Below, in pieces: positions 21,026 through 31,759 of a stretch of DNA of 50,535 bases. Origin of the DNA: Bifiguratus adelaidae (lineage: Eukaryota; Mucoromycota; Endogonomycetes; Endogonales); NCBI GenBank assembly GCA_002261195.1, contig MVBO01000054.1, forward strand, positions 1-50,535, read 5' to 3'. The notes beneath the pieces are model-generated. The model did not search any database. It had not been told where the DNA came from and was given only the letters and a program-made list of their open reading frames with translations. The translations under genes and the position numbers were made by a program. Each line of letters begins with the position of its first letter. Within the stretch, counting starts at the first letter, position 1.

Positions 21026-23088
21026 ATGGCAGGCTTCAAGATTCCGTTGGCTCGCCTAGATACGCAGACACTGTCACTATGGCTGCAGAAGTTCGTTCAA
21101 GAACTGCGCGCACGCAAAGGACTCGTGCTTACTCTTGTGGGATACATGGCCGTGCGTAGCCTTTTCTCGGCCATAGCTTCGGTGCCTCCTTCGTTGAAGC
21201 ATTTGAAGGCAGTGAATAGAATCAAGGAGTATCAGTACATGTTGCAGGGTAAGCCTGTGGATGTTCGTAAGCAACTGTCTGTTGTGCCGCTTCTGAGGGA
21301 ACCCGGTGCGGGGATGTTCTTGGTAGGTGTGAAGGCGCTCATATTTAGGGATCCTGCGCTCATGGTGATATGCCTAGTCTGGTGATAGAGGCTCGTGGAC
21401 AATCATGGTGGCCGAACCGAAGGCGGTGCGGACGTTACTCATGAAGACAAGTAAGGGGTCACGCTGCTAAGTTATTAATTATGACTGACATTCAGACTCG
21501 CCTAGGCGTTTTCCCAAAGACTGATCCTGATAAACGTCCCGAAGGCGATCTTATCATGAAATGGCTCGGTAAAGACAATATTGTCAGCGCCAACGGAGAG
21601 GAATGGAAGACATCGCAAGACGGCCAATCCAGGTAAAAGGCTGGACTTACACATGTTCTTGGAAAGTACTGAATCTCAACTTAGCTTTTCACAAGGCAAT
21701 GCCTATCAGTTTGTTTGGTCGCTTGACGAAACTCTTCTTCAAGCAAGCCGAACTGGAGAACAATCACATTAATGTAAACAAGATCATGCAGAGATTTACG
21801 TTGGACGCCATAGGCAATGGCGCCTTTGATTTCGATTTTCAGGTGAGGTCGCCAAAGTCTTGGGAGAAGCAATGGCTTACAATGTTCCTAGGCATTGATA
21901 AATCCGGAAAGCAAGCAAATTCGGGCATACAACAATATCATGACCACTATCTTCAGTCCCATCAATTTCGTCTTTCCTTGGCTTGACGCATATCTCTGCA
22001 AGGTGTCGCGATCGCGTCGAGAGGTGCACGATCAAGTAGACTTTCTTAACGAGCTCTTCGAAGAAATCATTGCCAAGAAGAGAGCGGCAATCCGTGACAC
22101 CAATGTCCGTGGGATCGCTGATGCCGACAAGGACCTGCTTACCATGATGTTGGAGGCGAATGAAGAAGTGGATCCATCAAAACGACTCTCGGATGTTGAA
22201 ATAAGGGTAAGTTTTCACAGGCCTTCAGCCATTAATTAATCCTATCGATGTTCAGAGCGATTTGGCCATCTTCTTCATTGCTGGTCATGGTATGTCATTC
22301 TCGTTTTGAATTCTTATTCACTCCATTCACTCCTTCTTTTAGATACCACTAGTACCGGTAATGGGATACAGATGAATGTTGAATATGTCACTCATTCCCT
22401 TCAGCTCTGACTTTTGCTCTCTATCATCTTGCGGTCAATCCGGATATTCAGCAAAGGGCACGTGAAGAGTGTAAGTATGACGGTACTTGTTCGCTCAATG
22501 GATCGAAAGCTCACTGTTAACTTCAAAGGCATCCGTGTGCTTGGTGATGCTCCGGAAGATATCATACCTACAGCGGATCAACTCAAGGAACTCACTTATC
22601 TTAACCAAGTCATTCAAGAGACATTGCGATTGAACCCTCCTGCCACAGGTATCAGCCAACGCTTGGTCGCCGAAGACACCGACTTAGGTGAATGCTTTAT
22701 ACCCAAGGGGGCTGTCGCTAGTCTTGACATTTGGGCTCTTCACCATAACCCGAAGGTGTGGGATGATCCCGAAAAGTGGAATCCTGATCGCTTTGCACCT
22801 GGTGGCGAGTACGAAAACAAGGACTCCTTCTCTTGGCTACCTTTTGGACACGGACAACGACAATGCATTGGCATGCAATTTTCACTTGCTGAGCAACGTG
22901 TTTTTCTGTCCATGCTGCGTGAGTATAATAGGTACCATACTTTGACTTTCACTGAATCGATTCCAGTGCGCAAGTACGATATTAGCCTTCCCAAGGACAG
23001 TATACATGCCAATGGATTGGTCATTACGCCCCAAGTCGCCGTCTTGACGGCTGATAACCTTATAGTTGACTTGAAGCCTAGATACTAA
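21026..23088 (+). pseudogene. Cytochrome P450, tandem copy 2, two-base deletion in helix C exon
   Basis: The most complete of the three copies. Exon 1 gives the anchor (GLVLTLVGYMAVRSLFSAI) and RIKEYQYMLQGKPVDVRKQL. It proceeds through VAEPKAVRTLLMKT, KDNIVSANGEEWK, FHKAMPISLFGRLTK, RFTLDAIGNGAFDFDF, SPINFVFPWLDAYL, DKDLLTMMLEANEE, the I-helix SDLAIFFIAGH|DTTST, QETLRLNPP (ExxR), DDPEKWNPDRFAPGG, and heme loop FGHGQRQCIGMQFSLAEQR with the Cys ligand, ending at 23088. All eight or so other introns join in phase. At 21609-21613 the helix-C exon reads GAAGACATCGC where copy 1 reads GAAGACACATCGC, a loss of two bases that breaks the frame before the next intron. Without that change the gene would be intact, so the loss may be recent or an assembly error. 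Confidence 0.78.
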
Positions 23089-23390
23089 GAGTCCATATGT
23101 CACTACGCAACCCATTATCAATCGTCTTAGTAAAGGAAAGCGAGGAAATGCATCCGCTCCTCCTGGTATTGTACTAAACTGGCCAATTTCGAATACTCGA
23201 TCTATAGTCATGGACCAAGTCAACGCATCCGCATGCAAATATCCCTCTCAAACCGATTGGTGCGACGATGATCGCCGATCGGATTTGATGGACGTGTTTG
23301 CGCACGCGGCATTAATCTTTCTCCGCAATTTTATCCAAATTTGGAAGTTTCCGTTGGCCTTTCGGCAGCACTGTTTTCGCGGGGGATGAG

Positions 23391-23398
23391 AATATAAA
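23391..23398 (+). promoter_or_regulatory. TATA-like element of P450 copy 3
   Basis: AATATAAA lies 39 bases upstream of the start codon of copy 3, in a short GC-rich leader. Confidence 0.4.
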
Positions 23399-23429
23399 TG
23401 GCCGCCTCTATGGACTAAACGGCTGCCTC

Positions 23430-24720
23430 ATGGAGAGTTTAAAGCTCCAGATTTCCCGGCTGGACTTGAACAATCTGGACACGCGTACTCTCTCAATATG
23501 GTTGCAGAAGTTTGCTCGACAAGTACAAGAACGTAAAGGGCTTGTTCTCGGGCTGGTTGGGTTCCTGATCGCCCAACGACTCTATTCGGCAATCGCGACG
23601 GTGCCTTCTTCCTTGAAGCATTTGAAGGCAACGAATCGGATCAAGGAGTATCGGTACATGCTACAGGGTAAGCCTATTGATGTTCGCAAGCGCCTGAGCT
23701 TCTTGCCGATCATGAGCCAACCCGTTTGCGGCGTGTTTTTGGTAAGAGCGACGATCCCTATCACCTTGTTACTCCCATGCTAATTATAATGCAATCTGCC
23801 GATAGAGGTGTATGGACTGCCACGGTAACCGAGCCAAAGGCAGCTCGGACATTGCTGATGAAGACAAGTAAGAGCGGATGGATCCCACGACGCTGTTTCT
23901 TGACTTGCATTGCGAAAAGGCATCTTCCCGAAAACGATTCCTGGAAAGCGTCCCGAAGACGATATATCTGCGAAATGGCTGGGTAGGGATAACATCGTCA
24001 TGTCCAATGGAGATGAATGGAAAAAACATCGTAAGCCAGCCAATCCAGGTATTGTTGACTTCAAAGCGGTCGACTGTATTGTTTCTCATCGTCACATAGC
24101 GTTTCACAAGTCGATGCCCATCAATTTGTTTGGACGTCTGACAAAGGTTTTCTTCAAGCAAATTGCCAAAGAGAACAACCACATCAACGTGAATGTTTTT
24201 ATGCAACGATTTACCTTGGATGCCATTGGGAATGGTGCCTTTGACTTTGACTTTCATGTGAGTTGCTGTTGACCCTAGGAAGAACGGTAACTAACAAATT
24301 ACATGTAGGCTTTAGAAAAACCGGATAGCAATGAAATCCGGGCTTACAACACAATCATGGACGTCATCTTTAGTCCCATCAACTTTCTCATTCCTTGGCT
24401 TGACAAGGTCCTGATCAAGGTTTCCCGAGGGCGACGGGCGGTGCATGATGACGTCGATTTAGTCAATGGTCTGCTGGGGCAAATGATTGCCAAGAAGAAA
24501 CAGACACTCAAAGAAGCCAATTCTGCTGGTGTCGCTGATGAGGATAAGGATCTGCTTACAATGATGTTGGAGGCCAATCAGGAAGAAGTCGATAAATCTA
24601 AGCGATTGACAGATGAGGAGTTACGCGTAAGTTGCAGATGCGGTTTAAAGGTTGTATTCAAATCCTTGTGTACAGAGCGATTTGGCAATCTTTTTCGTCG
24701 CTGGACACGGTGAGTTACTC
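23430..24720 (+). pseudogene. Cytochrome P450, tandem copy 3, cut off at the I-helix
   Basis: Highly similar to copy 2 exon by exon and free of frameshifts as far as it goes: anchor GLVLGLVGFLIAQRLYSAI, RIKEYRYMLQGKPIDVRKRL, TVTEPKAARTLLMKTS, KDDISAKW-type helix C region with GDEWKKHRKPANPG, FHKSMPINLFGRLTKVFF, RFTLDAIGNGAFDFDFH, SPINFLIPWLDKVL, DEDKDLLTMMLEANQEE. The last recognisable exon ends SDLAIFFVAGH at about 24710, followed by a normal donor. Beyond about 24770 the sequence is unrelated: the threonine half of the I-helix, ExxR, the PERF region and the heme cysteine are all absent. Without heme ligand it cannot be an enzyme. The break point adjoins a TPR-CHAT gene fragment on the same strand, so a rearrangement probably replaced the 3' half. 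Confidence 0.8.
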
Positions 24721-24792
24721 AGGTCGAGAAGAATCCGTCACTGACTTGTACATGTATATGTACTAATTGCCGGACGCCTGAAAAGAGAAGGC

Positions 24793-26400
24793 ATGGTTTC
24801 GCGGAATGAGGATGCATTTGTGGCAGCGCACGTGCTTCCTTGCTCCAGCGCATATCATGCATGCCCAAGCCAAACTTGGACCTTCAACAGCTTAGGGACT
24901 GCCCTGCGGAGGCGATTCGAGCTCACAGGATCAATGGACGACTTCGACCGAGCGATCACGACGAGTGAACAGGCGGTTGCGTCCACACCGGACGACCACC
25001 CCAATCGTGCCAAGTTCCTTAACAACTTGGAGAATACCCTGCGGAGGCGATTTGAGTGGACTGGCTCGATGGATGACTTGCATCAGGCGAGCAAGGCGCA
25101 CGTGCAGGCGGTTCGGATTTCGCACAGACCCGGGTTCCACTCGAATAAAAGCTGCTGACTTGGCTGCAGTATTGCTCATTGATCGTCCTGACTGGGAGCA
25201 AGCTGAGTCTATGCTTCGAACCGCCGTTGAATTATTGCCAACCACAACTCCCCGTACATTGGACGAAATCGATCGACAGTATAATATATCACAATTTGCC
25301 GGGATCAATTCAAGAGCCGTGTCAGTGTCACTCCAGTGCAGCGCAAACCCATACCAGGCACTGCAGTTATCGGAATTGGGAAATGGGGTTCTGGCGAATT
25401 TACAACTTCAAGTGCGATCTGATGTCCGTGACCTTCAGGAATCGCATCCACATCCTGCACGACAGTTTTGCGATATTCGAGACCAGCTCGATCGTCCGCC
25501 AAGTAATTTCATGCAGCCTAACCAACCTAATCCGCCTGACGAGGCTGTGAATCGTCGTGTCCTATCGGACAACTTTGATAGACTTCTTGCCAAAATTCGC
25601 AGTCTGGAAGGGTTTGAACAATTCCTTCTGGCGCCATCAGAGTATCCGAGTTGAAGAAATTAGCTTCATCAGGCCCGATTCTTGTATTCAATGTTTCGGA
25701 TGTTCGAAGTGATGCATACATTGTCGCCGTCGATGATATTCACGTCGTTTCGCTCCCGATGCTAACAACTCCTGATTTAGAGACCTACACCGATCGCTTT
25801 CTAACTGCGGTACACACGGTCAGTTATAAAGATCACGCGGACGCTACACGCAAAATGCATGAGGTTCTGAACTGGCTGTGGGATGTCGCCGTGGGTCCCG
25901 TCTGCAACAAACTTGGATTTGGTCAGTCGGTTTCCTGCGATACACTCTGCCAAAGAGTGTGGTGGGTTGGTAGCGGTTTGCTCAACATTTTGCCAATCCA
26001 CGCAGCGGGATACCACGAACTGGGCTCCAGAAGAAACATCAAGGTCGCCTCATTTCTTCTTATACACCTACCGTCAAGGCATTAGCGTATGCCAGGGAAA
26101 GAAGCGTACGGGGAGGAAGCCTAGACTCGCAGAAAGTCATGCTGCTTGGTATGCCGAAAACGCCAGAACAGCCAGACTGGAATTCGCAAGGAAGGAGATC
26201 AACGACTTGAAAGATTTGCTCTCGTCTCATATACAAACCACTGTGTTCGGAAACCATTTGAATGAAACAGACCTTAATCAATCCAGTTGCAACATACAAC
26301 AGGCTACTAGGGAGAACGTCTTATCGGCACTACCTGATCATCAAATTGTTCATTTTTCATGTCACGGGTATTCATCTGCCGTCAACCCGTCGGAGAGCCA
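24793..26400 (+). pseudogene. TPR-CHAT protein (caspase-like fold), frameshifted and truncated
   Basis: Starts with two tetratricopeptide-like repeats of the fungal RRRFE..GSMDDFDRAI type (24880-25110). A helical region follows (ADLAAVLLIDRPDWEQAE, NISQFAGINSRAVSVSLQ), then DRLLAKIRSLEGFEQFLL and the CHAT peptidase domain: SSGPILVFNVSDVRSDAYIV, VWWVGSGLLNILPIHAAGY, and the histidine motif IVHFSCHGYSSA at 26342-26377. Reading it needs at least four frame switches, near 25130, 25650, 26040 and 26180. The partner cysteine motif (SACxT type) does not appear in any frame after the histidine, because the sequence changes to another gene at about 26400. CHAT proteases cut partner proteins in some defence and death pathways; in fungi the role is unproven. 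This copy cannot act. The N-terminus before the first visible repeats is also missing. Confidence 0.75.
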
Positions 26401-27087
26401 ACTACTAATTATTCCAATCCAGAATGGTTGTGGCACGATAGCCTGGGATACATCTTCCTCAATAACTCTGCGCCCACTCTATCCGTATCTCCTAGCCAGC
26501 AGTCTGGAAACTGGTCTTCAATCTCTATTGACACAACCGTCGTGACTGACAACGTTTTCAAGTCATGGATTACGCATCCCCAAGCTTCATCTACAACGGG
26601 TGATTCTCTAGCCTACATCACAGCTATCGACGTTGATTACCAGTCTTTCCGAAGGGAAGTTCCGATATTGAAGTCGTTGATCCAGGTCGTCGAAAACACT
26701 CCTATAGTTTCATCAGTCCTGCACACGGCTGATCTTACCCTGGGAACCATTTTCTGGCAGGCAGGGTCCCTGACTTTGCCAGCAAATTCTGGGTTCTCCA
26801 ATCACTTCACTGCGTACGACAGCCTGTTCAATCTATCTTCCAACCAACCAGCCGTCGTTATGATGAAACTTAATATTTTCAAGCGCCAAGTTAGCGTCCT
26901 CGTATCTGACCCTACTCAGACCCAAACCACATTGAATCTTTCGCTTTCCAAGGCTCTGCTCAAATGCCCCAAGACCGCATCCGCAGGCTTCAGCTGTCAA
27001 CAGAGCCATAATGCCGTAAATATCATAGTTACTTTACCTACGGCTAGCAATGCCGGAAGCACTGTATCTGGTGTGTTGAGTATCTAG
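26398..27087 (+). pseudogene. C-terminal fragment of a polysaccharide lyase family 8 enzyme
   Basis: A single open frame gives EWLWHDSLGYIFLNNSAPTL, SGNWSSISIDT, THPQA, DSLAYITAIDVDYQSF, IQVVENTPIVSSVLHTADLT, TIFWQAGSLTLPANSG, QPAVVMMKLNI and VLVSDPTQTQTTLNLSL. This order fits the super-sandwich and tail of PL8 lyases (hyaluronate, chondroitin or xanthan lyase group). The alpha/alpha toroid with the catalytic Asn, His and Tyr is absent upstream, where CHAT sequence stands instead. The piece itself is open up to TAG at 27085-27087. It is a remnant and not a working enzyme. The PL8 assignment rests on pattern recognition of the C-terminal region only. Confidence 0.55.
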
Positions 27088-28442
27088 CTGTAGTATGGAG
27101 GAGCATTTTTAACATTGGCTGCACTGGATACCTATAGTGATCGTATTGTAGAATACCGACTCCCAATGTGGCAAACCATAGCTTCGCATCAGGACCTATA
27201 CAAAATACCTGCAATATTATAGTAGAGCTAAACGAACTGCGTCTGCTTTATCGTTAATGCAATGCCCATGCCAGTCATGCCAATTATGTTATTCTAAGCT
27301 TGCAGACAATCGGTTTACCGCTTTTTTTATAAGTATAATTCGAACACAACCGAGACTATTCGACTGGTCACTTGTTTGCCTTGACCCGAGCGACAGGGTC
27401 AGTTCTCACCTTGTGCCACAACGCCGTTGTCGCCACATGTAGGCCACAAATGTTGGTACGAAATCTGCGTTCTGTCGCTTACTGGCCTAATACATTTTGC
27501 GTTGTTTTGTAGAGACGCAATGTTGCCTGTCAGCTGTTTTAACATTTAAACCAGAATAGCGTGAAACTGTAACCCAAGCGCGCGAAGATATGCTCATTTG
27601 AGGGTAAGCTACACCTCCATTTACAATGAACGATAAGGCATCATGTCAGCTTCAGACTGTTACGTCGATGATTACAGGCAGCCCACGCGCAGACAAGAAA
27701 GTCGACGGCATTGCTACTACCATTTCCGAAGATTGTCCCGGTCATAAGCTAACCAGACGCGAAGGGTTCCTCAACGTATTTCAAACGTTATGGATTTCAG
27801 ATTAGCAAACGTTGTAAACCGAAACGAATCAAATGAAGCCAATATTCGACACGGTCGTCTCTGCTTACCAATTTCATTTGCATGTGCAACTGGCTCAGAC
27901 ACGAAAACTTCACTATCCCGCTTGCTCTACAACTACCATGATAAGGACAGAGCGCAGCATACGATGACCAGCGAAGAATCCCTCAAGGAAGTGTACTCCG
28001 TCAATACGTCAAATTATTTCACAGTAAAGCCATTACCGTGAAAATATGTGTTAATTTTACTGCGTTTACTACATGGTTGCAGCTCCCTTACATACGTTTT
28101 CCCAAGGTACTTGGACATGGACTAATGGCGCGTTGAGGTGGTACTATTTTACCCACGTCTATGTGTCCGAATCAACGGACATGAGGTTGCCGCAGAAAAT
28201 TACTTTATTTGGTCAACGTGAAGTGGCTTCATTATTTTGGGTTACTGCAGACTTCCATGTTATTATCCTGTCTTAGCCAGAGCGCCTCTTGACCTGGTAC
28301 GGCTGTGGCTAAACAACCTCCGGTTGTGGCCAGCCGCGGAAGTGGGGTATGGTACGTAGAGTTGTGCAACCCCAAATTGGTAAATCCCCGAAACTAACTA
28401 TTGTGAGCATAGCTTTGGGAATTGTATCAGAAGTTCCCACAG
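27088..28442. other. Gene-poor intergenic stretch
   Basis: About 1.3 kb with many stops in all frames. Short frames (27790-28041 and 28073-28276 plus) show no domain. I see no RNA gene or transposon signature. Confidence 0.45.
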
Positions 28443-28473
28443 GGGGAATTCCCCGCAGCTGGAATTCCCCGCA
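28443..28473 (+). promoter_or_regulatory. Tandem GGAATTCCCCGCA element (possible CreA/Mig1 sites)
   Basis: A 13-base unit occurs exactly twice, at 28445-28457 and 28461-28473, 16 bases apart. On the other strand each unit reads GCGGGGAATT, which contains the SYGGGG core recognised by Mig1/CreA carbon repressors. The first unit also sits in a 12-base palindrome (GGGGAATTCCCC). A TATA-like ATATATAA follows at 28482. Confidence 0.45.
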
Positions 28474-28538
28474 ATGATGCAATATATAACAAGACATTTG
28501 GGCATCATGAAGGAACTCGAGCTATTTTCTTGTCCTCA

Positions 28539-29765
28539 ATGAAGTTGCCTTTTTTGCTCGGATCCCTACTCCTGCCATTAGTTAGTCAAGGGGTGATAGC
28601 TTCTTCGCCCCCCGGTGATGTGGTTGGCAAGGTTGTCGCGGGCTATCAGGGCTGGTTCTCAATCAAGCAAGATACCAACGACCCTAATCATGCATGGACG
28701 CACTGGGGTGATGGCACGACAAATCATGTCGGCGTAGAAGTGTGGCCCGATGTGCGGGAATACGCAAACACGTATCAATGGGATGTAAATGCCACGCTCG
28801 GCAACGGCAAAAACGCCACATTGTTTGACTCGTATGACACCCAGACGGTGGACTTGCACTTTAGTTGGATGAAGAAGTACGGCATTGACGTTGCTGCTGT
28901 GCAGCGGTTTGGAACCGATGCCTTAGGACCCAATACCAAGGACCATGTCAATGGCGTCGCCCACAAGGCACAGGCCGCCGCCGAAAAGTACGGTCGCAAA
29001 TTCTACATCATGTGGGATATCTCTGGCTGGACCAATTTCACAACCGACTTACCAGCAGACTTCCTCAACACTGTTAAGAACTTTACGTCGTCCCCTGCAT
29101 ATGCGAGACAGAACGGCAAGCCCGTGGTAAATGTCTGGGGCCTAGGATTGTTGGATCGGCCTGGAACCCCGTCTCAGGCTCTGTCGGTAATTAAATTCCT
29201 TAAAGACCAAGGGCTATACGTAATTCTAGGCGTTCCTACCCTATGGTTGACACAAGCCGATTCCAAGCTCACCGGATTCTTGCCAGTATACACCGCAGCG
29301 GACATGATTTCACCATGGACCGTTGGCCGATACAACGGCACTGATGGTGCGGCTGCATATCAGGTTCAATTGAAGTACGATCTTGCATACTGCAAGGAGC
29401 ACGGCATTGATTACCAACCCGTCGTGTTCCCAGGAATGTCGTGGACAAACTGGACGCCTGGAGCCTTGAAGAACATGATCCCCCGTCTGCATGGCGAATT
29501 TTTGTGGCAACAATTTGTTAATCTTCGACTGCTCGGGATTCCGAATGCCTACATTGCAATGTTCGATGAGTACAATGAGGGAACAGCCATTGCAAAGGCC
29601 GCGGAGGACAAAAGCATGATCCCAACCAACCAGTACTTCCTCACCCTCGACGCCGACGGCGTGCATGTGTCGTCAGACTTCTATCTCAGGGTCGCTGGCG
29701 ATGGTGGTCGCTTGTTGAAGCACCAAATTCCGTTCAAGGCTAAAGTTCCTACTAGCTTTACATGA
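28539..29765 (+). CDS. Secreted GH71/99-like glycoside hydrolase
   Basis: 408 aa, single exon. I chose ATG 28539 over the upstream in-frame 28422 because it opens a signal peptide (MKLPFLLGSLLLPLVSQG) and lies 57 bases after a TATA-like element. The mature protein begins PPGDVVGKVVAGYQGWFSI and continues with VEVWPDVREYANTY, FDSYDTQTVDLHFSWMKKYG, AAVQRFG, KFYIMWDISGWTNF, VVNVWGLGLLDRPG, PVVFPGMSWTNW and AMFDEYNEGTAI. These are the landmarks of a TIM-barrel family usually annotated GH71/99-like or xylosidase/arabinosidase. The paired carboxylates in MWDISGW and MFDEYNEG are candidate active-site residues, by position only. Many N-x-S/T sites fit a secreted glycoprotein. Intact. The presumed role is trimming plant or fungal polysaccharide; the exact linkage is not known. 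Confidence 0.85.
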   Translation: MKLPFLLGSLLLPLVSQGVIASSPPGDVVGKVVAGYQGWFSIKQDTNDPNHAWTHWGDGTTNHVGVEVWPDVREYANTYQWDVNATLGNGKNATLFDSYDTQTVDLHFSWMKKYGIDVAAVQRFGTDALGPNTKDHVNGVAHKAQAAAEKYGRKFYIMWDISGWTNFTTDLPADFLNTVKNFTSSPAYARQNGKPVVNVWGLGLLDRPGTPSQALSVIKFLKDQGLYVILGVPTLWLTQADSKLTGFLPVYTAADMISPWTVGRYNGTDGAAAYQVQLKYDLAYCKEHGIDYQPVVFPGMSWTNWTPGALKNMIPRLHGEFLWQQFVNLRLLGIPNAYIAMFDEYNEGTAIAKAAEDKSMIPTNQYFLTLDADGVHVSSDFYLRVAGDGGRLLKHQIPFKAKVPTSFT

Positions 29766-29917
29766 TTCCTTTAGTCGAGGGAATTTTGCCTTTTAGAAGG
29801 CTGCTATAAAGCATAAGATAAAGGAGATAGTAAATTCTATAAACCAGTCCGGAAACGCAATAGCTTTTACACGCTTATTTTCAAATATACACTCGAATAA
29901 GAACACTTCACGCACTC

Positions 29918-30894
29918 CTATGGCAACACCACAATCTTTCCTCCTGCCTTATTACTATCCATGGTCTGATGTGCTTCAACGATCTCATCCAGACGAAAAG
30001 TCTTGCCTACAGTCACACGCATCTTTCCTGCTTTAATCTGCTGAGCCATGTCCTCTAAAGGCGTCTCCATAAAGTCGCGAGACTCACCCTGATAAGTGGT
30101 TAGGCAGACCGTGCTTGGCAAGACTTCGAATGGGTCAAAATTCTCCAATAACCATGAGTTGCCAACAATACCAGTCATGCAAGTAATGCCACCGGTTTTG
30201 ACACACTTGAGCGAGTCGAGAAGCGTCGTCGTGCCTACAAGCTCCAGGACCTTTCAAAACCGTCTGGAAAGTCCTTTCGAACTTGTTCAACAATAGAGCA
30301 ACTATCGATAATCACTTGATCGGCACCAGTGCCGAGCAACATACTCTCACGGTCAGCTCGACGAGTGGTCGACACAACAAAGGCACTGTGATTCTTGGCA
30401 ATAGCGGCAGCTGCCATTCCCACCGACGTTGTACCTCCACGAATCAAAAGGCGTTCACCCTTCACAAGGCGAAGTGCCTTGAACAGCGAGCCATAGGCTG
30501 TCTGAAGCATTTCCGGAATAGCACCGAGAATCTCCCAAGGTAGCTCGGTCTTGATAACTTGAACTTGTGTAGCAGGCACGCAGGTGTATTCAGCATAGCC
30601 TCCGTCAAAATCCCGCCCCATACCACCCATGGCAGTAGCTACAATATCGCCTTTCCGGAATTTGTTGCTTGTCGTTTCTTCAACAACACCAACTGCTTCA
30701 ATCCCAAGGACACGAGGAAACTTGACGCTTGGGGAATGCCCCTGTCGAGTGAACATTTCTGAACGGTTCAGTCCGAGGGCCTTCACACAGATAAGGACTT
30801 GGTCGATTTTTGGCACTGGTACGGGAATGGTCTCGATCTTGAGCACCTCTGGACCGCCAGGCTCACGAATGACTGCTGCTTTCATGGTGGCCAT
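29918..30894 (-). pseudogene. Zinc-independent quinone oxidoreductase (MDR family), one-base frameshift
   Basis: Start ATG 30894-30892. The catalytic GroES-like domain is complete: MKAAVIREPGGPEVLKIE, LNRSEMFTRQGHSP, FPRVLGIEAVGVVEE, FDGGYAEYTCVP. The NADPH fold follows: GERLLIRGGTTSVGMAAAAI and DQVIIDSCSI. At the segment encoding DGFERS the frame ends in TAG, but the next frame continues at once as KVLELVGTTTLLDSLKCVKT, GGITCMTGIVGN and the C-terminus GKIVVLP, stop at 29920-29918. Plus-strand 30250-30255 is CCTTTC, where one more T would restore the frame (GAAAAGG on the coding strand). So the lesion is a one-base change in an A-run, which is the kind of site where reads fail. The family reduces quinones or enones with NADPH in the cytosol. 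If the base is an error, this is a normal gene of about 325 aa. Confidence 0.75.
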
Positions 30895-31357
30895 CCTTGT
30901 GCTATATGACTTTAAGTGCTGAAGTAAACGCCGAATGATGAATAGTTGATGTGTGTACCGACCCTGTCAAGGACACGCGTTCATTTTATATGCCGATCCA
31001 AATGTCGCGATTTGGAATCAGGGTGATTCAGAAAATTGCTCATGGATCCACTTGGTGGTGAATCAGCGGTTGGCTGGAAGCTACATGGGATGGCGTTTAC
31101 AATGATTGGAACAACCAGGAGGCGCCGAGATATCTAAATGTTCGTAGACTTTGAAAGGTACTATGCCCGCTATGGGATGGACTTGCGCAATGATTTTGCG
31201 CGGACTTAACGGACTCATGACACATTGCACTCGGCGCACTTAATAAGGACATGGGTAAACGTGGGGTGTGCATCTTTCCCGTTCGCCTTGAACCCCTCAA
31301 GGTCAATCCTTGCAGTCAGAATCCGTTTGTAGTGATCCTTGGTGATCGGAAAGATCA
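30895..31357. other. Intergenic, no gene seen
   Basis: Upstream flank of the quinone oxidoreductase. Short frames only. The downstream part of the neighbouring oxidase gene, which would be expected here, is not recognisable. Confidence 0.4.
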
Positions 31358-31759
31358 TTATATTACAAGGACATATTCTCGGTCACATTTGTGGTCCCTC
31401 AGACCTTTACAATGGTTCCATGACGAAGAGGTGCGTGCAACCGGATCCACACGTACACCTCGCATACGCGATAAATCCAACACTATTCCGTCGTCGAAAG
31501 TACTGAGATCAGCGAAACTGTGACCCCCGCCGCGAACGGCCAAGGGTAGATGCTGATCGCGCGCAAAATTGACAGCAGTGATGATATCGGCCGCATCCTC
31601 GCATTGGATAATCAAAGCAGGAGGCGCATCTTGCGGGAAACCTGCAGTGTTTAGGGTTCGCGTCCTCTGGGGTTGTTTGTGGGTGGACCTTGCATTGTTA
31701 TGGTATGACCGAGTCACTCCGTACGTGGATCCCCTGAAATTCCTGAAAGCACCCATCAT
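31358..31759 (-). pseudogene. N-terminal fragment of a berberine-bridge-type FAD oxidase
   Basis: The frame encodes NTAGFPQDAPPALIIQCEDA, DIITAVNFARDQHLPLAVRG, GGHSFADLSTFDDGIVLDLS and MRGVRVDPVARTSS. This is the start of the FAD_binding_4 fold; RGGGHS holds the histidine that usually carries covalent FAD. After VARTSS the match ends, whereas a full enzyme has about 450 residues including a C-terminal BBE domain. Fungal members oxidise sugars, alkaloids or other alcohols and are normally secreted. No signal peptide is seen. The missing part could not be found downstream on the minus strand (31357-30895). A C-terminal fragment of the same family lies on the opposite strand at 37.4-37.9 kb. Confidence 0.65.

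Noticed and set aside
5592-30894. A secondary-metabolite gene cluster (P450s, transporter, oxidoreductases, oxygenase)
   Set aside because: No polyketide synthase, peptide synthetase, terpene cyclase or similar core enzyme is present, and the P450s are damaged.
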